From Caenibius tardaugens NBRC 16725 (GTDB lineage: Bacteria > Pseudomonadota > Alphaproteobacteria > Sphingomonadales > Sphingomonadaceae), in NCBI RefSeq assembly GCF_003860345.1, contig NZ_CP034179.1, positions 744,001 to 808,000 of the forward strand: a stretch of 64,000 bases of DNA, given 5' to 3'. Made by a program: the position numbers and the translations under genes. Shown in pieces: positions 52,949 to 62,773 of this stretch. Position 1 is the first letter of the stretch. Every line of letters begins with the position of its first letter. The notes under the pieces were generated by a model, which was given only the letters and a program-made list of their open reading frames with translations, did not search any database and was not told the origin of the DNA.

Positions 52949-54349
52949 TTAAGGGCGGATGTCGCGCCAGCCTGCTCCCAACGCGAGCTGCGCGGCTATC
53001 CAGCCTTGCGTTTTCTGAACTCGCCGGGCCAAGGCGGTCGACTTTGCATCCAGTGCTTCGACTTGCGCGCCCAACCGTGCACGAGCAGAAATCTGACCCG
53101 CATTTTCCCGAACTGTCGCCAATTCAGCGCTTTGCTCGGCAGAGCGCGCGGCAATTTCTGCCTCATTGGCGGCCCACCGACTTGAGTTCCAAGCCTCCAA
53201 GGCGCTATCGGACTCTTCGAGTGCGGCCAGAACCACGGCCTGCCACTGTGCAAGCGCGGCTTCCGATCTAGCATCAGCAGATTTCACCCGGCGTAGTAGC
53301 CGGGGCATATCAAACAAACCCCAGATCAGGCTCGGCCCAACCGCAAATCCTACGGCGCCATCATCGCCGAGCCGGTCAGGCCGAGCTGAAAGCGCGATAT
53401 TTCCGGCTAGCGAAATACGTGGATAGAGATCTGTGACCGCAATACGCGCTTGTGCCACAGTGCCAGCAAGCCGCTGCTCGGCTGCGCCGACATCGGGTCG
53501 TCGGCGCAGCATGGCTGCCGGATCGCCGGCATCAAGCACGCTGGGAGCGATGGGTAGACTGCCTGGCGCCAGATTGGGGTCAGGCACGCGCCCGCCAAGG
53601 ATCGACAGACGTCGTGCGCTATTGCGGCGTGAAGCGACAAGGTCAGGTAACTGACCTCGCGCCAGGGCAAGCGCACTAGTTGCCGCCTCGCGATCTATGC
53701 GTGAAGCGGCACCGAGCGCTTCCGCTTTATCGACACTCAGTGAAATTGCCTCCAGCGCGGCGATGCGCTTCTGCACCAGCAGCTCTTGCTCGGCAGCGTA
53801 GCGATTCTCCACATAAGCGCGGACAACCGACGCCGCTACCGCAGCCTCTGTCTGCCGGCGCAGCCATAGAGCTTCACCTTCCTGAGCGCGTGCTGCTGCG
53901 AGGTTCGCGGAGATGCGTCCAAACAGATCGACTTCCCACCCGAGCGTGACTCCGACATTTGCCAGATTCTGGTCCGGATAGCGATCAGGCGCCCCCGGAA
54001 ATGGGGGCTGGGCTAATCCCGCAACGCGCCTGCTGGAGACGCCAGCTTCAACCGATCCACCTGGCAGAGCGCTGGCCTTCGCTTCGCCAACCAGTGCCTG
54101 AGCCGCTTTGAGGTTTGCGGCAGCGGCGGCGAGATCGGCATTGCGCGCCAACGCATCGCTGACCAATGTATCGAGCACCGGGTCATTAAATGCCCGCCAC
54201 CAGTCCAGAACGACCGGCTGGGCACTCTGTCCTTCTGCAATCACCGTCCAGGTCGGCATCACCGGGGGAACTGGTGTTCGCTCAGAGAGACTGACACAAC
54301 CGCTTAGCGCGAGCGCAGCCGAAGCGAGTAAGACAACTTGCGATCTCAT
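52949..54349 (-). CDS. NodT/OprM-type outer-membrane efflux lipoprotein
   Basis: A 466-aa outer-membrane factor with a lipobox (ALALSGC, Cys about residue 18) and two OEP repeats (DWWRAFNDPVLDTLVSDALARNADLAAAAANL and the later AEQRLAGTVAQARIAVTDLYPRISLAG). It forms the exit duct of the tripartite pump. The start at 54349 overlaps the end of the RND gene by four bases; an upstream open stretch is inside the RND gene. Confidence 0.9.
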   Translation of the reverse strand: MRSQVVLLASAALALSGCVSLSERTPVPPVMPTWTVIAEGQSAQPVVLDWWRAFNDPVLDTLVSDALARNADLAAAAANLKAAQALVGEAKASALPGGSVEAGVSSRRVAGLAQPPFPGAPDRYPDQNLANVGVTLGWEVDLFGRISANLAAARAQEGEALWLRRQTEAAVAASVVRAYVENRYAAEQELLVQKRIAALEAISLSVDKAEALGAASRIDREAATSALALARGQLPDLVASRRNSARRLSILGGRVPDPNLAPGSLPIAPSVLDAGDPAAMLRRRPDVGAAEQRLAGTVAQARIAVTDLYPRISLAGNIALSARPDRLGDDGAVGFAVGPSLIWGLFDMPRLLRRVKSADARSEAALAQWQAVVLAALEESDSALEAWNSSRWAANEAEIAARSAEQSAELATVRENAGQISARARLGAQVEALDAKSTALARRVQKTQGWIAAQLALGAGWRDIRP

Positions 54350-57300
54350 GACAAAGCCTCCTGAGGCGGGGCAGAACGGGTTCGCAAAGCCGGCAGGCGG
54401 TGGAACAACAGCGAATAGAGCGCCGGGATCAGGACCAAAGTGATAAGCGTGCCGAGCGCCAGGCCTCCGATCATCGCGGCTGCCATCGGTCGCCAAAGAT
54501 CGCCGCCGAAGGCGAACAGCGGCAGAAGACCGACAATGCAGGTAAGCTTGGTCATGATGATCGGGCGCAAACGGACCTCCGCTGCACGGACGATGGCATC
54601 GACATGACCGGCACCGTTGGCCCGCTCCTCGACTACTCGTTCGAGCAGTAGAACCGCATTGTTGACGATGATTCCAGCCAGCGCCAGCAGACCGAGCGTG
54701 GCGGTGTAGTTCATCTCCTGACGGGCGAGGAACAGACCCAAGGTCGCCCCAATGATGACGAATGGGATCGAGGCCATGACGATCATCGTCTTCCTGACGC
54801 TACCAAACTGCCACAGGAACAGTCCGGCCATGCCGAAGAGTGCTATCGGCAAATACTGGATCAGGCCGCCATTGGCTTCGGCAGATTCTTCGATCTCACC
54901 CCCGGGATCACCGAATGCCCGGCTGGCAGGTCGAGGCTGGCGACCGCGTCGGCGACCTTGCTGGTCAGTGCCTGGGCCGTCAGAGTGGGGTGGCGCGCAC
55001 TAACCATAATCGTGGGGTATTGATTGCGGCGATTTAAAACGCTGTCCTGATCGGCCAGGCGCACTGTCGCGATATCGCCAAGCGTAACGCCCGGCTTGAC
55101 CAGCGTCGCCGAGATTGCGTCGGGCGAAAGGCGCAGCGTCGCATCGGCGCGCAATACGACCGGGGTCGTGAGTTCGCCACGGGTCAATGTGGTGACCGTT
55201 ACCCCGAGTAAGCCGCTTGCAGGGCACGCGCCGTGTCGGCCGGCGTGACGCTGGCGGCTTCCGCGCGTGCGCGATCGATATCTACGACAAGGCGCGGGAT
55301 CACCGTTTCAGCATCATCTCGGACGTCGAGCGTCCCCGGCACTGTACGCAGTGCCGATTTGAGCTTCTCGGCAGCCTTGCTCAATGTGTCGCGATCGGGC
55401 CCTGTAAGAATGAACACCGCCTTGCCGGCTTCCGACATCCCCAGGGAAAAGCGCTTGGGCTCGATACGCGCCTGCGGAAAACGGGTGGTGAGATCGTCGC
55501 GCAGTTCGCGCACGACAGCATCGCTATCAGCGCCCTTGGCAAGATTGACGACGGCGTAGGCGCGGTTGCCAGCCGGCAGAGGCGGGTTGAGGCCAAGAAT
55601 GAACCGCGGTCCACCGTCGCCGACATAAACCACGTTGCTGACGACTTCCGGATGCGCCTTCCGATCGCTTATCCTTGCCGAGATTTCCTGAGCCACCCTC
55701 AGGCTTTCCCGAGTGGCGCCTCCGGGGGCGATCTCAATCGGAATCTGTACCTGGGCACGGTCAGACGGACCCAGCAGCCCTTGAGGCAGGAGGCCATTGA
55801 GGACGGTCGCCCCTGCGAGGAGCGCAACCATTGCGACAGCTACAGTTGCTGGACGGCCGACAATGATTAGTACTTTGCGCCCGTACCAGCGCCTGAGCCG
55901 CCCGATCCAGTCGTCCTTCTCATGCTCCTCGTGAGGGGCTTTGATGTACATCTTGCAGAGTAGTGCCACGACCGTCAGGGCGAGAAACAACGACAGGAGT
56001 AATGTGACGCCGAGAACAATAGCGAGGCTGCGCATGTATTCGGCAGTTTCACTCGACCCGGCCACCAGCGGGGTAAAGGCCAGGATGATAGCCAGAGACG
56101 AAACCAGCAGCGGCGCGGCCATAGTCTTGCCCGCATGGATAGCAGCGGATTCGGCGGCTTCGCCATCTCCAATACGTCGCTGATAATCCTCGACTACCAC
56201 GATGGCATTGTCGACGAAGATACCAAGCGCGATGATGATGGCGGCGATTGAGATCTGGTGCAGTTCGATCCCAAGCACGCTCATCACCAGAAGAGTGCCG
56301 AGGACCGTTAGCGGCACAATCACACTGGTGACCAATCCAGCACGCCAACCGAGAAACACGACGACGACACCCATGACGATGACGACCGTCTCCGCGAAAA
56401 TCTTGCCGACCTTCTGCAGATTGTGGCCCACGACCTCCGCCTGATCGGTGATCGGGGAAAGGGTCATCCCGATCGGGAGGTCTGCTTGTGCGGAGGCGAC
56501 TCCCGCGCGGAGCGCGTCAGCGAAATCGACGACGTTCAGGCCCGTGCGCATCGAGACGCCGAGTACGATCGCCGGTTTGCCGTCGAAAACGGCAGCAGCC
56601 GTCGGAGGGTCCTGGGGGCGTTGTTCGATCTTGGCGATCGTGGAAAGCGGGACGGAACCTCCGCCTGGAAGGGCGACGGGTACAGCCCCGACCGCAGAGG
56701 CTGTCTTGAGCTGACCGGAGGCATCAAGCATCAGAGTGCGTCCGGACACATCGAGCTCGCCGGCCGACACCACCATGTTCCGATCACCGATCGCCTTGGC
56801 GACGGCTTCCAGGCTGATGCCAGCCGCAGCGAGGCGCGCTGGCAATATTTCAATGTAAATTTGTTCTTCACGCACACCGTGAAGCGAGACCTGCTCAACG
56901 CCGGTCACGCCTTGCAACCGCAATCGTGCCGCGCGCGCAGCTTCCTGTAGCTGACCCTGGCTGTAACTTTCGCCAGTAAGCGCAAGGGTCATAACTGATA
57001 CCCGGCCCCAGGAATCGTTGAGGACTGGGCCGATCGTGCCTGCCGGGAAGAGCGCTGCGGCCTCCTGGCTTCGAGCGCGCAAGGTCTGCCAGACCTGGTT
57101 TACGCGCTGAGGACTGACATTGCTGTGAAGCGCAATGGTCATGATCACCACGCCAGGGCGCAGAGTCGTTTCCATTTTTTTGACTTCGGCAACGGTTCGC
57201 ACACGCTCTTCGAGCGGCTTGGCCACTAGGCTCTCCAGACGCTCAGGTGTTGCGCCCGGAAGATAGGCTTCAATTGTGGCAGCCCGAAACGGGACGGTCG

Positions 57301-57412
57301 GCTCCTCGGTGGCGGGGAATCCGATCAGGATCACCAAGCCTGCGATGAGCAAGGCGACGGCGCCGGTCAGAGTGAAGCGTGACCGCTTCATGGCGATTTC
57401 AGTGAGGGACAT
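54346..57412 (-). pseudogene. RND efflux permease split by two apparent frameshifts
   Basis: Three consecutive frames (ending at 55199, 54861 and 54346) together encode one HAE1-type RND transporter. Adding one base to the C/G run at 55202-55205 and one to the run at 54899-54903 gives an uninterrupted frame of 1022 aa with good joins (YSGVTVTTLTRGELTTPV; GGEIEESAEANGGLIQYLP). The fourth helix has VDNAIVVVED at the proton relay. The ATG at 57412 is likelier than a TTG at 57430. The total length divides by three once the two bases are added, so base-calling error is a strong alternative to a real pseudogene. Confidence 0.85.
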
Positions 57413-57426
57413 GATGCCTACCGCGT

Positions 57427-58545
57427 TCAAGGCGTGAAGGTGAGCGGGCGAACACGTTCGCCAGCCTTGATGAGTTCAGCGCCAGTGGCAATGACGCGCT
57501 GGCCAGGAGATAACCGTCCCCGCACCAGCGCGCCCGCAGAGGAGACGCTGATGATCTGAACCGGTTCTGCCGTCGTTCGACCGTCCTGACCGACAACGAC
57601 AACCCGGCGGGCACCGGAGCGGTCAGCGATGACGGCCGACAAAGGCAGCATCAAATCGCCGTTGGTGGCTCCTCCGGCTGGCAAGCGAACTTCGACGGCC
57701 GCTCCGGGTGCTGCGGTGCCTGAAACGATGGTGAACCGCGCTGTCTGTGCATCCACACCGGCAGATCGCGGAGAAAGGCCGGACAATCGAGCTTGCCCGC
57801 CCGAACCACCGATATTGAAACGCACGATCGTTCCGATGCGTAGCTGTTCGGCCGTCGCGCTGGAGACCGAAGCAACGATCTCGCGTTCACCCGCACCTTC
57901 CAGCGAGAACACGGGGGCCCCAGCCGGAAGTATGGCGCCAAGCTCGCCTTGACGAGCCGTAATCACCCCGGCCACGGGCGCGCGTAATTGGGTTTTTGCC
58001 AAGGCACGGGCATTCAGCGCAGCTTGGTCGGAGGTAGCCCGCTGCTGTGCTTCCGCACGGCTGACGTTTGTCCTTGCGGCATCAAGATCCTGCCGCGCCG
58101 CCGCGCCAGCCTCAACAAGCCCTTCAAGACGTTTTGCCTCACGGCGGGCAGCATCCAGATCAACATTCGCGGCCTGCATCTGCGCTCGGGACTGGGACGC
58201 CTGAAGTCGGAATGGCTCCGCGTCGAATTCTGCAAGAATTTGACCCTGCGCGACCCTATCGCCGATGTTTGCTCTTAGCCGAACAAGCCGCCCAGGATTC
58301 TCGGGGGCAATATCATAAGACCCCAATGATCGGACGATGCCAGTGATCTGGGTGTCGCTTGAACTAGCTTGCTGCACCGTCGCCGTGAGAGCCGTCCTGA
58401 GCGGCGCAGGTTCTGGCTGGGATGATCCACACCCGGCGAGTTGCCCTGATGCCAGCACAACTGACCCTATCATCAGCCAGCGGCGAACTGATATAACTGA
58501 GGCCTTACTAATATATGGCACGCAATCTATGGCCGTGTTTGACAT
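57427..58545 (-). CDS. RND efflux periplasmic adaptor (membrane fusion protein)
   Basis: A 372-aa adaptor with a lipobox (GQLAGC, Cys about 39). The biotinyl-lipoyl halves flank an alpha hairpin (ASQSRAQMQAANVDLDAARREAKRLEGLVEAGAAARQDLD), followed by a beta-barrel domain. It joins the RND permease to the NodT duct. AAGGA lies seven bases before the ATG. It is 17 bp after TetR on the same strand. Confidence 0.9.
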   Translation of the reverse strand: MSNTAIDCVPYISKASVISVRRWLMIGSVVLASGQLAGCGSSQPEPAPLRTALTATVQQASSSDTQITGIVRSLGSYDIAPENPGRLVRLRANIGDRVAQGQILAEFDAEPFRLQASQSRAQMQAANVDLDAARREAKRLEGLVEAGAAARQDLDAARTNVSRAEAQQRATSDQAALNARALAKTQLRAPVAGVITARQGELGAILPAGAPVFSLEGAGEREIVASVSSATAEQLRIGTIVRFNIGGSGGQARLSGLSPRSAGVDAQTARFTIVSGTAAPGAAVEVRLPAGGATNGDLMLPLSAVIADRSGARRVVVVGQDGRTTAEPVQIISVSSAGALVRGRLSPGQRVIATGAELIKAGERVRPLTFTP

Positions 58546-58562
58546 GTGTTAGTCCTTAGAAA

Positions 58563-59186
58563 TCAGATTGGTACGGCGGCGCGGCGCATCATATCGACGC
58601 AAGCAGTCACTAACTGAGCGCGAGCGTAACCGGGTAAACAAATGCGCCCGAACAGCCCATCCATTATACAGTTAAATGCGATCGTTAGCTCATACGGATC
58701 GACTGAACTTGCGATCTGGCCTTTTGCTTGTGCCAAAGTGACGGCTCGAACCATCGCCGTGGTAAAACGCTGGTCGCAGGAGATCGCAATCTCAGCAATT
58801 TCCGGTTTGCGGCTCGCTTCAGCTATAATTTCTAGCCGAAGGCGCGACATGGCTTGCTGCCGTTCGTCCTGCATAGCCAAGAGGAGTATGCTTTCAGCAC
58901 CATCAAAAAAGTTCTCACTGGCCATCAGAACTTCGATGAGGCCAACGCTTTCGGCGAGATCTAACTCGATCAGAGCTAGAATGAGATCGTCTTTGCTCGG
59001 AAAATACTGATAGAGGCCGGCAACACTTATCTCGGCTTCAGCACTGATCTCCGCGGCGGTCGTAAGGTGAAACCCTTTCCGCGCAAAGCATCGATGCGCA
59101 GCCTCCAGAATCTGTGAGCGACGCTTAGCACGTGCCTGAGGATCGGCCGGTCGGCCACGGCGTGCAGCGATATTCGATTTGGACAT
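58563..59186 (-). CDS. TetR-family repressor of the efflux operon
   Basis: A 207-aa TetR regulator with the N-terminal HTH (RSQILEAAHRCFARKGFHLTTAAEISAEAEISVAGLYQYFPSKDDLI, about 20-66). It is the first gene of the TetR-MFP-RND-NodT operon, so it probably represses its own operon and perhaps the divergent dehydrogenase. The ATG at 59186 gives the normal N-terminus; a longer frame would cross the intergenic region. Confidence 0.88.
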   Translation of the reverse strand: MSKSNIAARRGRPADPQARAKRRSQILEAAHRCFARKGFHLTTAAEISAEAEISVAGLYQYFPSKDDLILALIELDLAESVGLIEVLMASENFFDGAESILLLAMQDERQQAMSRLRLEIIAEASRKPEIAEIAISCDQRFTTAMVRAVTLAQAKGQIASSVDPYELTIAFNCIMDGLFGRICLPGYARAQLVTACVDMMRRAAVPI

Positions 59187-59235
59187 TCGATTTATGTGAG
59201 CTATCACTAACCTAATGTCAATCTGGAGATCGTTT
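59187..59235. promoter_or_regulatory. Divergent promoter region of tetR and NADH dehydrogenase
   Basis: This 49-bp gap must hold both promoters. It contains GTGA-GCTA-TCAC (59196-59207), a partly symmetric candidate TetR operator. No stronger palindrome is seen. Confidence 0.35.
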
Positions 59236-60543
59236 ATGAATGTCGACAGGCGGCGCAGAAGGATCGTTGTGGTGGGTGGTGGAGTAGCAGGGGTCGAAAT
59301 TGCCACCTCGCTCGGACGCCGGTCGAAGAACGATCAGAGTATGCCGGCTGTCATATTGGTCGATCGTGATTCCGCCCATATCTGGAAGCCGATGCTTCAC
59401 ACGATCGCGGCAGGTACACGTGATATATCTCAACAGCAGACGCCTTATCTCGCACAAGCCCGAGATGCTGGCTTCGAATATCAGCCTGGCGAGATGTGCA
59501 GTCTCAATCGGGCCAATCGCACGATAGGCCTCGCTCCGCTCCATGCTCCAGATGGTCGGTTGCTCGTTCCTGCAAGGGAAATCGCCTACGACACTCTCGT
59601 CATATCGGTTGGAAGCGAGGCCAATGACTTCGGAACACCTGGTGTACAGGAATATTGCTTCAAAATTGATTCCCGCTTGCAGGCTGACGCATTCAACCGT
59701 GAAGTCCGTATTCGGATGCTGCAATCCGTCGCGCAGGAACAGGACTTATCCATCGCAATAGTAGGCGGTGGCGCGACCGGCGTCGAACTCGCGGCCGAAC
59801 TAATGCAACTCACGCAGATCGCGGAGGCCTACGGCGCCCCAGCACTATCATCCCGGATCAGGATCACCCTGATCGAGAGTGGGCCACGCTTGTTGCCGGC
59901 CTTTCCAGACGACATCTCGCAGGCAACGGAGGAGAGGCTTGAGAGTATCGGCATCAGGGTGATGACTAACTCTAAGGTCAGTGCGGCAACGACGGAAGGC
60001 TTCGAGCTTGACGATGGCCCAACGGTCACCGCGTCTCTCAAAGTATGGGCTGCCGGCGTGAAAGCGCCCGCTTTTCTGACCAATCTCGATGGACTCGAGA
60101 GCACCCGAGGCAACCAACTTGTCGTGCTGCCGTCACTGCAGACGACACAGGACCCAAACATTTTTTCACTCGGAGATTGCTCAAGCCTTACCTTGTCCCA
60201 AGGGGAACGTCCCCTGCCGCCAACGGCGCAGGTCGCCCACCAGCAGGCGCAGCATTTGATTCGTCATCTTCCCGCCGTCATCTCGCGTGGAAAGCGGCCG
60301 CCTGATTTTAACTATCGGGATTTCGGTTCTCTCGTATCGCTTGCCGAATATGATGCTTTTGGCTCACTCGGAAAATACGGATTATTCAAGGGAACGACGA
60401 TAAGAGGAAGACTGGCCCAGTTGAGCCATGCAATGCTGTACCGCAGCCATCAGGCACGGTTGTACGGTTTTTGGCGCGGAAGTCTTGTCTGGATGGTGGA
60501 TCGTCTCAACATGCGGCTGCGCTCGGCGATCCGCCTCGATTGA
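59236..60543 (+). CDS. Type II NADH dehydrogenase-like flavoprotein
   Basis: A 435-aa FAD/NAD-binding oxidoreductase of the NDH-2 type. The FAD Rossmann motif is IVVVGGGVAGVEIA near residue 8 and the NADH motif is IAIVGGGATGVELAAELM near 168. IFSLGDCS binds FAD, and a C-terminal amphipathic region (SHQARLYGFWRGSLVWMVDRL) would attach it to the membrane. It passes electrons from NADH to quinone without proton pumping. It is divergent from the TetR-efflux operon and possibly co-regulated. Confidence 0.87.
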   Translation: MNVDRRRRRIVVVGGGVAGVEIATSLGRRSKNDQSMPAVILVDRDSAHIWKPMLHTIAAGTRDISQQQTPYLAQARDAGFEYQPGEMCSLNRANRTIGLAPLHAPDGRLLVPAREIAYDTLVISVGSEANDFGTPGVQEYCFKIDSRLQADAFNREVRIRMLQSVAQEQDLSIAIVGGGATGVELAAELMQLTQIAEAYGAPALSSRIRITLIESGPRLLPAFPDDISQATEERLESIGIRVMTNSKVSAATTEGFELDDGPTVTASLKVWAAGVKAPAFLTNLDGLESTRGNQLVVLPSLQTTQDPNIFSLGDCSSLTLSQGERPLPPTAQVAHQQAQHLIRHLPAVISRGKRPPDFNYRDFGSLVSLAEYDAFGSLGKYGLFKGTTIRGRLAQLSHAMLYRSHQARLYGFWRGSLVWMVDRLNMRLRSAIRLD

Positions 60544-60776
60544 TCTTCTGGCGGCTTAGTTCGGTAAATGCATGACCGTCTCAAATACTCCGTGCCGAGT
60601 AGCGCAATGAGTTTGTCGGCATCCGCCGATGTCACTTGAACTGGATTGCAGCCAGGAGACGCGCCCTGCGGTAAATCACCGAGATCTATGCCAGCGCGTG
60701 TCGGTCGCGACGATGTACCCAGCGACACCACGGCCGCGTTGTAAGCAACCCGCTTTCCATATTTCGCCGGAGGCAT
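60450..60776 (-). CDS. Possible small gene of unknown function
   Basis: An open frame of 108 aa beginning MPPAKYGKRVAYN. Its middle (GIDLGDLPQGASPGCNPVQVTSADADKLIALL) has protein-like composition and lies in DNA not used by other genes, but its end overlaps the dehydrogenase antisense. No family is recognised. It could be a remnant. Confidence 0.25.
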   Translation of the reverse strand: MPPAKYGKRVAYNAAVVSLGTSSRPTRAGIDLGDLPQGASPGCNPVQVTSADADKLIALLGTEYLRRSCIYRTKPPEDQSRRIAERSRMLRRSTIQTRLPRQKPYNRA

Positions 60777-60782
60777 GGCGAC

Positions 60783-61337
60783 ATGACGATAGAATCTCAC
60801 GATCTAACGGCCAGGCAAGAATTCACGCTCGACCTTGCAGCAGCGGGCAAATGTTATCGCCGAAAGAACCGGCCCGCTAATCGCCGCCGGCAGAAGATTG
60901 TCCGCTTCGTTGGACGTGAGGGCGACGTCGAGACCTTTACGGTCCAGCAGACGTTCCCGGTCGTTGGTAGTCTGAACTCCGATCTTCCATCAGATCGCCA
61001 AATCGAAGCTGTGGAGCAGTTTTTCAGACACCGCCCAGAGACACGTTGGCAAGCTCACACCATGCTGAGCGCGCGCGATTACGGATTGGAGCTTTCAAGC
61101 CGCTATCCGTTTACCGCCATTCGACGGATGGTGATCGGTGTCAGCGTCGCAGCGTTCATACTTAGCGACCGGGCGCTCCGCGACAATGTGCGCCGATGGT
61201 GTGAAGATCGCTATCAAGAATCGTGCCCCGGCATCAGCTCGGGAATAGCAAATCATGCTCCTCATCGAATAGCGAGCCGGTTCGCCGAAAAGCTCGTGAT
61301 GGATATGCGTGGTGCAGGCTCGGAGGTATTCGGCTAA
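60783..61337 (+). CDS. Hypothetical protein upstream of SIR2-HerA
   Basis: A 184-aa protein of no recognised family. It has a basic N-terminal part (YRRKNRPANRRRQKIVRFVGREGDVETF), a mid part with DRQIEAVEQFFRHRPETRWQAHTMLSARDYGLEL and one hydrophobic stretch (MVIGVSVAAFIL). GGAGG lies ten bases before the ATG. It is 38 bp upstream of the SIR2 gene on the same strand, so it may be part of the defense operon or end an earlier cargo unit. Confidence 0.5.
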   Translation: MTIESHDLTARQEFTLDLAAAGKCYRRKNRPANRRRQKIVRFVGREGDVETFTVQQTFPVVGSLNSDLPSDRQIEAVEQFFRHRPETRWQAHTMLSARDYGLELSSRYPFTAIRRMVIGVSVAAFILSDRALRDNVRRWCEDRYQESCPGISSGIANHAPHRIASRFAEKLVMDMRGAGSEVFG

Positions 61338-61375
61338 GGCCAGTCACGATCGCGGGGACTGACTGGGGGAATATT

Positions 61376-62773
61376 ATGACGACCGTGCCGCCGGCACCTA
61401 TCGAATATCAGCTCATTGGCCTCGCTGAAGACGGCGGCATCGGGAACCTACTGGCGGGTCTCGATCAGAAGCAGGGGCGTGTCCGCCTTCAAGCGCTCAT
61501 ATCCGAATGGCTACGAATGGAGAATCTCGTCGTTCTGACGGGATCGGGCACGTCGGTTTCCGTCGGCGGTAAGACGATGGCCAATCTCGAAACGGCTGTA
61601 TTCGCCACGATCCAGGCGCTGCCCGACATCCCCGCCTCGGTCGCTGCTATCATCGAAGCCCGCAAGAACGCTGTCCTTCTCGCCGCCTTCGACGATGATG
61701 ACCCGATCGGTTTCGAGGCATGGCTTTCGTTCGTCGCCAATGCTCTGGTCGTCGCGGAGTCTACGGGCGGACCATTTTCCGCCGTGACGTGGCCCAGTAC
61801 GCCGGCGCCCAGCGTCGCCGATCTGCGTTGGCTCGTCGATCGCCTTCGCATGGCGATTTTCGCCGAGTGCGCGCTTTCGCTCCCTGATACGGGGCTGGCC
61901 GCGTCCGCTGATGGCATCGTGCCGCATCTTGCATTTCTATCCAAACTCGTGGCTCGCGATAGCAACCTCGGACGCACCCATCTCTTCACGCTCAATTACG
62001 ACACGCTTTTCGAGCAGGCATTGGAGCTGCTCGGCGTCCAGTATTTTGACGGTTTCACCGGCCGCGCAGCCGGCCGGTTCGACCCTTCCGTTTATGGTTT
62101 GGACATCTACTATCCGGGCGAGGTGGCGGAGGGCCGTGTACGGCGCTTCGACAAGTTCCTGCATTTCTACAAGCTCCACGGCTCGATCCACTGGTTCGAG
62201 CAGGGCACCGAGATGCGCGCGCGTCATCCTGATCTGACCCCTTTTCAGACCTACGCCGCCATGACGGCCGAGCAGAAAGCCGCGTCGCTTCTGTCTCTGG
62301 TCGGAGGGACGCCTTCGGTCGGGATTCTACCGACCGCGAACAAATTCGCTCAGACGCTTGCGATGCCCTACGCTCACCTCTTCCGGTCCTTTCAGGTGCG
62401 GCTCGGCATCCCCCAGACCTTCCTCCTCGTGCTGGGCTATGGCTTCGGCGACGATCATGTCAGCCGGATCATCGAGAATGCGCTCATGAATCCGTCGCTT
62501 GTGATGCTGGTAGTCGAACCAAATCCGAACAGTCCGGTGATCGCACGCATCCGGCGATACAAGGATCTCGGTAAGCGCGCCTTCGTCCTATGTCCGACGA
62601 CGGATGCCTTCTCAGCAACACCATTCAAGCTCGCGACCTTCGACGACTTTGCGCGAACGGTGATGCCCGACGTGCAGTGGCTCGACGACTTCCTTCGCTT
62701 GCGCCGCTTCGAAAAGCAGATCGCTTCGTCCGCAACATCAGCCGGAGCGGACACGGAGGGCGCGGATGGATAA
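61376..62773 (+). CDS. SIR2-family NADase-like protein of a SIR2-HerA defense system
   Basis: A 465-aa SIR2-fold protein (SIR2_2 type). NAD-site motifs are visible: LTGSGTSVSVG near 55, TLNYDTLFEQAL near 205 and YKLHGSIHW near 265 with likely catalytic H268, then LVLGYGFGDDHV near 352. In SIR2-HerA and other SIR2 systems such proteins destroy NAD+ on phage infection and stop cell growth. GGGGGAA precedes the ATG at 61376. It overlaps the HerA gene by eight bases, indicating a joint complex. Confidence 0.87.
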   Translation: MTTVPPAPIEYQLIGLAEDGGIGNLLAGLDQKQGRVRLQALISEWLRMENLVVLTGSGTSVSVGGKTMANLETAVFATIQALPDIPASVAAIIEARKNAVLLAAFDDDDPIGFEAWLSFVANALVVAESTGGPFSAVTWPSTPAPSVADLRWLVDRLRMAIFAECALSLPDTGLAASADGIVPHLAFLSKLVARDSNLGRTHLFTLNYDTLFEQALELLGVQYFDGFTGRAAGRFDPSVYGLDIYYPGEVAEGRVRRFDKFLHFYKLHGSIHWFEQGTEMRARHPDLTPFQTYAAMTAEQKAASLLSLVGGTPSVGILPTANKFAQTLAMPYAHLFRSFQVRLGIPQTFLLVLGYGFGDDHVSRIIENALMNPSLVMLVVEPNPNSPVIARIRRYKDLGKRAFVLCPTTDAFSATPFKLATFDDFARTVMPDVQWLDDFLRLRRFEKQIASSATSAGADTEGADG

